A stretch of 26,800 nucleotides of DNA. Source: an uncultured Oscillospiraceae bacterium (lineage in GTDB: Bacteria > Bacillota > Clostridia > Oscillospirales > Oscillospiraceae). The notes below the pieces were generated by a model. The model was not told the origin of the DNA. It did no database searches and saw only the letters and a program-made list of their open reading frames with translations. The stretch covers positions 1-26,800 of the forward strand of contig CAJULZ010000025.1 in assembly GCA_910587205.1 (NCBI GenBank), written 5' to 3'. Made by a program: the position numbers and the translations under genes. Positions 21,938 to 26,800 of the stretch are shown piece by piece (position 1 is the first letter of the stretch; every line of letters starts with the position of its first letter).

Positions 21938-23126
21938 ACAATTGGCTGCGGTCCTTCAGCCAGCTGGGCAGGGGCCGCATTTTGATGCCGGACACCAGCC
22001 CCATGGCGATGAACAGCGTCAAGGTGGACGACCCGCCGTAGCTGAAAAAGGGCAGGGTCACGCCGATGACAGGCCCCACGTACAGGCACATGGCCACATT
22101 GATGACCGTCTGGATCATGAGCATGGCGGCGATGCCCATGGCGATATAGGCGGACATGTGGCTCTTGGCCCGGCGGGACACCCAGATGCACCGCAGGATG
22201 ATGAGCAGCAGAACCAGCAGCACCGCGCAGCAGCCCAGCAGCCCGAACTCTTCCCCGCACACGGCAAAGATGTTGTCCGTGTGCCGGGCGGGCAGGCTTT
22301 GGCGGTAGGGGGAGTGGGTCTGGGTGCCGTTGAGGAAGCCCATGCCGGTGAGCCGCCCCGAGCCGATGGCCAGCAGGGAGCGGTTCTGCTGCCAGCCCGC
22401 CCCCTGGGGCTCCAGGTTGTTGCCCTTCCAGTGCTCCACCACCACCCGGAAGCGCATGATGCGGTAGTCCGTCCAGTACTTGGTGCGGGGCAGGATAAAG
22501 CGCCACAGGAAGACCAGCGCCCCGGCCAGGGGCGCCCCCACCCCGATGAACCACCATTTGCTCACCCCGGCCACCCAGGCCATGGCCATGAAAATGAACA
22601 GGTAGACGATGACCATGCCCCAGTCGCTGGACAGCACCGCCAGCGCCCCGGCAAAGGTGCAGGTCAAAACCCCGTATTTCACGATGGCGGAGAATCGGCC
22701 CAGGCCCCTTGGCCGCTCCCGGTTGATGAGCCAGGCCAGCACCACGATATAGGCCAGCTTGGCGATTTCCCCGGGCTGGAAGCCGGGGAAGTGGGGGATG
22801 GGGAGGTAGACCCAGCTTTTGTTGCCGCTGTCCCCCCCCTCGCCGAAGGGGTAGATGAGGGCGATGACACACAACCCCAGCAGCAGGAACACCCACCACC
22901 ATTTCTCCATGAGGAACTCGATGTCGATGAACGTGACCCACACGTAGGCCGCGATGCCCAGGCACAGGAACATGGCCTGCTTCATGGCGTAGCCGTGGAG
23001 TATGTCCAGGTATTGGGTGGCGGAGTAGATGAGCACCAGCCCCATGACGCTGGCCAGGATGCACAGCAGGAGGAGGACCACATCACCTTTTTCGAAAAAC
23101 TCCCTGATGGTGCGCGTTGGACGCAA
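21936..23126 (-). CDS. rodA: SEDS-family peptidoglycan glycosyltransferase (RodA/FtsW type)
   Basis: This protein of about 396 residues has ten or so membrane spans and polymerises lipid II into glycan strands with a partner class B PBP. Family marks, counted from this start, are the FQPGEIAKLAYIVVLAWLIN segment after WVYLPIPHFPG, then IGSGRLTGMGFLNGTQT, PARHTDNIFAVCGEEFGLLGC and the C-terminal GVTLPFFSYGGSS. The AIGSG/GTQT form is closer to RodA than to FtsW, so elongation is the better guess. The usual QPSE reads QPGE, and HTDFIF reads HTDNIF. The frame is open to a TTG at 23147 without a ribosome site. The TTG at 23126 is preceded by AAAGGGGG at seven bases and is preferred, though TTG starts are rare. 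Confidence 0.88.
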   Translation of the reverse strand: MRPTRTIREFFEKGDVVLLLLCILASVMGLVLIYSATQYLDILHGYAMKQAMFLCLGIAAYVWVTFIDIEFLMEKWWWVFLLLGLCVIALIYPFGEGGDSGNKSWVYLPIPHFPGFQPGEIAKLAYIVVLAWLINRERPRGLGRFSAIVKYGVLTCTFAGALAVLSSDWGMVIVYLFIFMAMAWVAGVSKWWFIGVGAPLAGALVFLWRFILPRTKYWTDYRIMRFRVVVEHWKGNNLEPQGAGWQQNRSLLAIGSGRLTGMGFLNGTQTHSPYRQSLPARHTDNIFAVCGEEFGLLGCCAVLLVLLLIILRCIWVSRRAKSHMSAYIAMGIAAMLMIQTVINVAMCLYVGPVIGVTLPFFSYGGSSTLTLFIAMGLVSGIKMRPLPSWLKDRSQL

Positions 23127-23158
23127 GGCATGGCCCCCTTTCCGCAAAACTTCAAATT

Positions 23159-23191
23159 AGTATAGCACATTGGAGGGGAATATGCTATACT
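23159..23191. promoter_or_regulatory. Symmetrical divergent promoters of rodA and tsaE
   Basis: AGTATAGCA (23159-23167) and TGCTATACT (23183-23191) form a perfect 9-bp inverted repeat with a 15-base centre. Each arm is an extended -10 (TG-C-TATACT) pointing outward, leftward to rodA and rightward to tsaE. Neither has a good -35, and each -35 position would fall on the other promoter's -10. Confidence 0.6.
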
Positions 23192-23244
23192 GTTTCGCGA
23201 GAGTTTTCGAAATCTTAATTTTGCGTAGAAGGAGGCGGACAGCC

Positions 23245-23670
23245 ATGGAGTGGATTACCCATAGCCGGGAGGAGACCGAGGCCCTTGGGGGACGTCTGGC
23301 GGACGCCCTGACCGGGGGCCGGGTGGTGGCGTTCACCGGCGATTTGGGCGCGGGTAAGACCGCCTTCGTGTCCGGCATGGCGAAGGCCCTGGGGGTAGGG
23401 GAGCGGGTGACAAGCCCCACGTTTACCATTGTCAACGAGTACGAGGGGGGGCGCCTGCCCCTGTTTCACTTTGACATGTACCGCCTGGGCAGCGCCGACG
23501 AGCTGTTCCACATCGGCTGGGAGGACTACCTGGCCCGGGGGGGCGTGTGCGCCGTGGAGTGGAGCGAGAACGTGGCGGAGGCCATAGAGCCGGACGCGGT
23601 GCGGGTGTTCATCGCCCGGGGGGACGGGGACGATGACCGGGTCATCACAATAGAGGGGGTGGAGTTGTGA
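23245..23670 (+). CDS. tsaE: tRNA t6A biosynthesis ATPase TsaE
   Basis: This 141-residue P-loop ATPase works with TsaB and TsaD in making N6-threonylcarbamoyladenosine at A37 of ANN-decoding tRNAs. Walker A is GDLGAGKT (32-39). Other family marks are SPTFTIVNEY (57-66), HFDMYRL (75-81) and VEWSENV (104-110), and the length is typical. The frame is open back to 23170, but the ATG at 23245 follows a perfect AAGGAGG and the longer form would begin upstream of the predicted transcript. The stop overlaps the GTG of tsaB as GTGA, so the two are translationally coupled. tsaD is not in the window. Confidence 0.96.
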   Translation: MEWITHSREETEALGGRLADALTGGRVVAFTGDLGAGKTAFVSGMAKALGVGERVTSPTFTIVNEYEGGRLPLFHFDMYRLGSADELFHIGWEDYLARGGVCAVEWSENVAEAIEPDAVRVFIARGDGDDDRVITIEGVEL

Positions 23671-24368
23671 AAATCATCGCGCTGGAGAGCTCGGCGGTCA
23701 CCGCCTCGGTGGCGGTGGCGGAGGACGAGCGGCTGCTGGCCCAGTCCTTCCAGAACAGCGGGCTGACCCACTCGGCCACCCTGATGCCTATGGCGGCGGA
23801 TTTGCTGAAAAACGCCGGACTCACTCTGGAGGAGATGGATGTGGTGGCGGTGGCGGCAGGGCCGGGGTCGTTCACCGGGGTGCGCATCGGTGTGGCGGCG
23901 GCCAAGGGCCTGGCCTGGCCGGGGGGCAAGCCCTGCGCCCCCTGCTCCACCCTGGAGTCCATGGCCTGGCAGTGCGCCCACATGGGGGGCGAGATCTGTG
24001 CCGCCATGGACGCCCGGCGCAGCCAGGTGTACTGCGCCCGGTTTTTTGCGGAAAACGGGGCGCTCACCCGCCTCACCCCCGACCGGGCCATGGGCCTGGA
24101 CGAGCTGGCGGAGGAGGTCCGCGCGTCGGGCAGGCCCCAGGTTCTGGTGGGGGACGGGGCCCACCTGGCGCGGGGGGCGCTGGAGGGTGAGGGCCTGCCC
24201 TGCATCCTGACGCCGCCCCACCTGCGCTTCCAGACGGCGTGGGGGGTGGCGCGGGCGGCGCTGGAGCTGGCAAGGGCGGGCAGGCTGGTATCTGCGGCGG
24301 CCATGTCCCCCAGCTACCACCGGCTCAGCCAGGCGGAGCGGGAACGGCTGAGCGCGGAGCCGTCGTGA
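23667..24368 (+). CDS. tsaB: tRNA t6A biosynthesis protein TsaB
   Basis: This 233-residue protein has the ASKHA fold and forms the scaffold with TsaD in the t6A complex. Marks are the N-terminal ALESSAVTASVAV strand-loop (most relatives have Asp where this has Glu7) and AAGPGSFTGVRIG (63-75), followed by AAAKGLAW. The GTG start overlaps the tsaE stop by four bases. No rimI follows. The final residues SAEPS and stop come from the same repeat head that ends rlmB, so the native C-terminus was probably replaced or extended by insertion of the repeat. Confidence 0.94.
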   Translation: MKIIALESSAVTASVAVAEDERLLAQSFQNSGLTHSATLMPMAADLLKNAGLTLEEMDVVAVAAGPGSFTGVRIGVAAAKGLAWPGGKPCAPCSTLESMAWQCAHMGGEICAAMDARRSQVYCARFFAENGALTRLTPDRAMGLDELAEEVRASGRPQVLVGDGAHLARGALEGEGLPCILTPPHLRFQTAWGVARAALELARAGRLVSAAAMSPSYHRLSQAERERLSAEPS

Positions 24369-24479
24369 GCAGCGCGGATGGAGCGGAGCGAGGGGAAAAG
24401 CCCAGACGCCGCGCAGCGGCGGCGGGTTTTGCCCGAGACGGAGCGAAGCCGCGCGTCGCGAACAGGCGCAGCGTGACAA
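24351..24479 (+). repeat. Stop-codon-overlapping hairpin repeat, copy 2
   Basis: It begins AGCGCGGAGCCGTCGTGAGC, whose TGA is the tsaB stop, continues with a GGATGGAGCG block, and ends in GCGTGACAA. The central hairpin (24392-24434) has outer arms GGGGAAAA and TTTTGCCC and inner arms CGCCGC and GCGGCG. Against copy 1 the AAGC/GCTT pair has become GGGG/GCCC, and the inner arms are different but still paired. It is longer than copy 1 by an insertion before the tail. Confidence 0.8.
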
Positions 24480-24482
24480 TTA

Positions 24483-24503
24483 AGCGCGGAGCCGTCGTGA
24501 GCA
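24483..24503 (+). repeat. Truncated head of the hairpin repeat, copy 3
   Basis: The 21-base head seen at the ends of rlmB and tsaB recurs here without the GGATGGAGCG block or hairpin, four bases after copy 2 ends. It suggests a tandem array that was cut short. Confidence 0.75.
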
Positions 24504-24526
24504 GGAGGATAAGGCCAGAGATGCGG

Positions 24527-24560
24527 AACAGGCGCGGGGCAGGGCCCCGCGCCTGTTTTA
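24527..24560 (+). terminator. Terminator after tsaB and its repeats
   Basis: A 14-bp perfect stem (24527-24540 with 24544-24557), loop AGG, ends in TTTT. It sits beyond the repeat array and before the convergent nrdR gene. For the - strand only a short T run is available. Confidence 0.88.
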
Positions 24561-24586
24561 TATGTTGCAAGATGTAAGATGTGGGC

Positions 24587-25042
24587 CTATTTTTCCTCCA
24601 GCAGCCGCGTCAGCTCCGCCATGAAGGTGTTGATATCCTTGAACTGGCGGTACACCGAGGCGAAGCGCACGTAGGACACCTCGTCCACGTCCTTCAGCTT
24701 TTCCATAACCAGTTCGCCGATCTCGGTGCTGGGCACCTCCCGCACCATCTCGTTCTGGAGGGACTGCTCGATCTCGTTGGCAAGGCGCTCCAGGGTGGAG
24801 ATGGGCACGGAGCGTTTCTCGCAGGCCTTGAGCATGCTGCCCAGCAGCTTGCTCTTGTCAAACGCCTGTCGGCTGCCGTCCCGCTTGATGACCATCAGGG
24901 GGAGGCTTTCCACAATCTCGTAGGTGGTGAAGCGCTTGCGGCAGGCCAGGCACTCCCGACGGCGGCGGATGCTGCTGCCCTCGTCGGCGGGGCGGGAGTC
25001 TACGACTTTGCTCTCCAATTGGGCGCAATAGGGGCATTTCAC
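24587..25042 (-). CDS. nrdR: Transcriptional repressor NrdR
   Basis: This 151-residue repressor of ribonucleotide reductase genes senses ATP/dATP. The N-terminal zinc ribbon has Cys3, Cys6, Cys31 and Cys34 (KCPYC and CLACR). The stretch GSSIRRRRECLACRKRF is nearly invariant in the family. An ATP-cone domain spans about 49-139 (VIKRDGSRQAFDKSKLLGSM). A GTG start at 25042 gives the normal MKCPYC beginning; AAAGGA lies upstream. The frame is open to 25078, but an extension before MKCPYC is not usual. No nrd gene or clear paired NrdR boxes were seen in the window, so its targets are elsewhere. Confidence 0.96.
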   Translation of the reverse strand: MKCPYCAQLESKVVDSRPADEGSSIRRRRECLACRKRFTTYEIVESLPLMVIKRDGSRQAFDKSKLLGSMLKACEKRSVPISTLERLANEIEQSLQNEMVREVPSTEIGELVMEKLKDVDEVSYVRFASVYRQFKDINTFMAELTRLLEEK

Positions 25043-25123
25043 GGCGGCATCGATCCTTTCTTGTGGAAGTAGGGACACATATCGGACGTGAAACCATAGG
25101 GCATAACGTGATAACTAATTGGA

Positions 25124-25132
25124 ATTATATCA
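25124..25132 (-). promoter_or_regulatory. nrdR promoter, extended -10
   Basis: On the - strand TG-A-TATAAT is a consensus extended -10, about 80 bases before the nrdR start. The -35 position is weak. Confidence 0.6.
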
Positions 25133-25207
25133 CAGGTGTCCGAAATTTGGTACCTTTTTTTCAAATTTTTTTCATCCCGTGCCGGGATGGGGCCCGGCCG
25201 GGAAAAG

Positions 25208-25236
25208 TTGACAATCGTGCCCAGGCGGTGTAAGAT
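25208..25236 (+). promoter_or_regulatory. Aldehyde dehydrogenase promoter
   Basis: A consensus TTGACA (25208-25213) and TAAGAT (25231-25236) have a 17-base spacer. This is the best -35 in the window. The leader would be about 40 bases. Confidence 0.8.
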
Positions 25237-25283
25237 ACAGGAAGGTTCAGATCGTTTGCGGGACTGCGGGATGGGGGCCATAT

Positions 25284-26657
25284 ATGAATATTCACGAGAT
25301 CGTGGAAAGCCAGCGCCGGTTTTTCCAGACCGGAGCCACGCTGCCTGTGCCCTTCCGGGTCAAAATGCTTCGCAGGCTGCGGGACGCGGTGGACAGCCAT
25401 GAGGCGGAGATTGGGGCGGCCCTGGCCGCCGACCTGGGAAAGAGCGGATATGAGGGATTTATGTGCGAAACGGGGCTGGTGCGCTCCGAGCTCAGCTACA
25501 TGATCCGGAACACCGGCCGCCTGGCTCGGGCGCGCGCCGTCCACACGCCGCTGGCCCAGTTTGCCGCCCGGAGCTTCCGGGCGCCGTCGCCATACGGGAA
25601 CACCCTGATTATGAGCCCGTGGAACTATCCGGTGCTGCTGACCCTGGATCCGCTGGCCGACGCCATTGCGGCGGGGGACACTGCCGTGGTGAAGCCCAGC
25701 GCCTACGCCCCCGCCACGGCCGCGCTGCTGGAGGAGCTGATCGGGGGCTGCTTCCCGCCGGAATATGTGGCCGTAGTCACCGGCGGCAGGCGGGAGAACG
25801 CTGCCCTGCTGGATGAGAAGTTTGACTTCATCTTTTTCACCGGCAGCCAGGCCGTGGGCCGGGAGGTACTGCACCGCGCGGCGGAGCGCCTCACCCCGGC
25901 GGTGCTGGAGCTGGGCGGGAAAAGCCCCTGCATCGTGGACGAGACCGCTAAGATCCCCCTGGCGGCCCGGCGGATTGTCTTTGGCAAGTTCCTCAACTGC
26001 GGCCAGACCTGCGTGGCCCCGGACTACATCCTGTGCCACAGCGATGTGAAGGACCGGCTGGTGGAGGCGCTGTGCCGGGAGGTGCGGCGGCAGTACGGGG
26101 AGGATCCCCTGAAAAACCCGGACTACGGCCGGATTGTCAACGAAAAGCATTTTCAGCGTCTCCTGGGTCTGCTGGAGGGGGAAAAGGCGGTCATCGGCGG
26201 ACAGTCGTCTCCGGATACGCTGCAAATCGCCCCCACCATCCTGGACAGCGTGTCGGGGGATGCCCCGGTGATGCAGGAGGAGATTTTCGGCCCCATCCTG
26301 CCCGTGCTCACCTTTGACGAGTTCCAAGAGCTGTACGGCCGCCTGGCGGACGGCCCCAAGCCCCTGGCGCTCTACCTGTTTACGGAGGACCGCCGCCGGG
26401 CGCGGGAGGCCATGGCCCGCTTCCAATTCGGCGGCGGGTGTGTGAATGACGTGGTCATCCACCTGGCCACCAGCGAGATGGGGTTTGGCGGCGTGGGGGA
26501 GAGCGGCATGGGGGCCTATCACGGCCGGGCGGGCTTTGAGGCGTTTTCCCACAGCAAGAGCATTGTGGATAAGAAGACGTGGATGGACCTGCCCATGCGC
26601 TACCAGCCCTATGAGAAGGAGCGCGACGGCAGGCTGCTGCGGCTGTTCCTGCGGTAG
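25284..26657 (+). CDS. Aldehyde dehydrogenase (ALDH3-like, NAD(P)+-dependent)
   Basis: This 457-residue enzyme oxidises an aldehyde to the acid. The catalytic Cys243 lies in NCGQTCVAPDY, the general base Glu209 in LELGGKSP, and the oxyanion Asn114 in PWNYP. The cofactor site is marked by KPS (137-139) and FFTGS (184-188). The C-terminal part has EEIFGPILPV, GGVGESGMGAYHG and FEAFSHSKS. It is shorter than ALDH1/2 types and matches the ALDH3/YwdH group, which often lacks strict substrate choice and acts on medium or long-chain aldehydes. No transit or signal sequence is seen, although the C-terminus ends in a basic, leucine-rich RLLRLFLR that could bind membrane. It is monocistronic with a strong promoter and a downstream hairpin. 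Confidence 0.95.
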   Translation: MNIHEIVESQRRFFQTGATLPVPFRVKMLRRLRDAVDSHEAEIGAALAADLGKSGYEGFMCETGLVRSELSYMIRNTGRLARARAVHTPLAQFAARSFRAPSPYGNTLIMSPWNYPVLLTLDPLADAIAAGDTAVVKPSAYAPATAALLEELIGGCFPPEYVAVVTGGRRENAALLDEKFDFIFFTGSQAVGREVLHRAAERLTPAVLELGGKSPCIVDETAKIPLAARRIVFGKFLNCGQTCVAPDYILCHSDVKDRLVEALCREVRRQYGEDPLKNPDYGRIVNEKHFQRLLGLLEGEKAVIGGQSSPDTLQIAPTILDSVSGDAPVMQEEIFGPILPVLTFDEFQELYGRLADGPKPLALYLFTEDRRRAREAMARFQFGGGCVNDVVIHLATSEMGFGGVGESGMGAYHGRAGFEAFSHSKSIVDKKTWMDLPMRYQPYEKERDGRLLRLFLR

Positions 26658-26689
26658 AGCGAGAGAACAAGAGAGGACAAGAACACAAG

Positions 26690-26724
26690 AAGCGCCCGCC
26701 CGGACTGGTTCCGGGCGGGCGCTT
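26690..26724 (+). terminator. Hairpin after the aldehyde dehydrogenase
   Basis: A perfect 15-bp stem (26690-26704 with 26710-26724) with loop CTGGT lies 33 bases after the stop. Only a broken T tract follows, so it may act as a terminator or as an mRNA 3' barrier. The remaining bases to the window end have no gene; an AGGAGGGG near 26787-26794 suggests a gene starting just beyond. Confidence 0.7.
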
Positions 26725-26800
26725 GAGATTGTGGAGAAACACGCTTTTTTCGGGAACGGGAAGGAAGATAGTGTGAAAGAAACCCAGGAGGGGTGTCTTT

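Noticed and set aside
21009..23165. A 718-codon + strand open frame across the SLH and SEDS genes
   Set aside because: It crosses two well-supported - strand genes and the terminator between them; composition is typical of an antisense shadow.
25173..25189. CATCCCG-TGC-CGGGATG hairpin between nrdR and the aldehyde dehydrogenase
   Set aside because: Considered as a terminator, but the T run precedes it on the + strand and no T run follows on either strand. It may be a regulatory hairpin, but support is lacking.
1..26800. CRISPR arrays, tRNA or rRNA genes, insertion sequences or prophage genes
   Set aside because: No regularly spaced repeats, cloverleaf-like sequences, transposase or integrase motifs were seen on either strand. 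The only repeats are the hairpin elements listed.

Overview
The window comes from a GC-rich, low-copy chromosomal region of a Gram-positive-type bacterium. It is most likely a member of the Bacillota, class Clostridia, near Oscillospiraceae (Flavonifractor, Lawsonibacter or Oscillibacter-like gut anaerobes). This is inferred from strong AGGAGG-type ribosome binding sites, AT-rich extended -10 promoters in otherwise GC-rich DNA, an AgrA/AgrC-like two-component system, NrdR, an S-layer-homology protein, an FtsK/SpoIIIE translocase with a proline-rich linker, and a cytosolic GH3 glycosidase with a clostridial-type C-terminal extension. No rRNA, tRNA, CRISPR, transposase or phage gene was seen. 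No gene-free stretch exceeds 300 bases; the longer gaps hold promoters, terminators and hairpin repeats.

Layout. Positions 1-71 hold the 3' end of an unidentified gene and its terminator. Positions 274-4290 (+) carry a HAD phosphatase, then a translationally coupled trio: an AI-2E-family permease, a LytTR response regulator and a GHKL sensor kinase. Positions 4492-7423 (+) carry a GH3 beta-glycosidase and a GtrA-family membrane protein. Positions 7542-9719 (-) carry ftsH, divergent from rlmB at 9983-10771 (+). After rlmB lies a hairpin repeat and then a 700-residue membrane protein (10877-12979) that looks like a P-type ATPase whose catalytic motifs are all lost. Positions 13033-16928 (-) carry a secreted/membrane protein of unknown function, a YbhJ-like aconitase-family hydratase and a single-span membrane protein. 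Positions 17101-20751 (+) carry uppP and ftsK/spoIIIE. Positions 20865-23126 (-) carry an SLH-domain surface protein and a RodA/FtsW-type SEDS glycosyltransferase. Positions 23245-24368 (+) carry tsaE and tsaB for tRNA t6A synthesis. Positions 24587-25042 (-) carry nrdR, and 25284-26657 (+) carry an aldehyde dehydrogenase.

How the genes relate. Much of the window is housekeeping for the envelope and division (uppP, the SEDS protein, ftsK, ftsH) and RNA modification (rlmB, tsaE, tsaB), arranged as short transcription units separated by strong hairpin terminators. The parts most worth a second look are four. The first is the catalytically dead P-type ATPase-like protein. The second is a family of hairpin repeats whose conserved head supplies the last codons and stop of both rlmB and tsaB and whose stems show compensatory changes. 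The third is the permease-regulator-kinase module. The fourth is a set of symmetrical or tandem operator-like sites at the rodA/tsaE, hydratase and uppP promoters. Gene starts were chosen from ribosome binding sites and are often shorter than the longest open frame.
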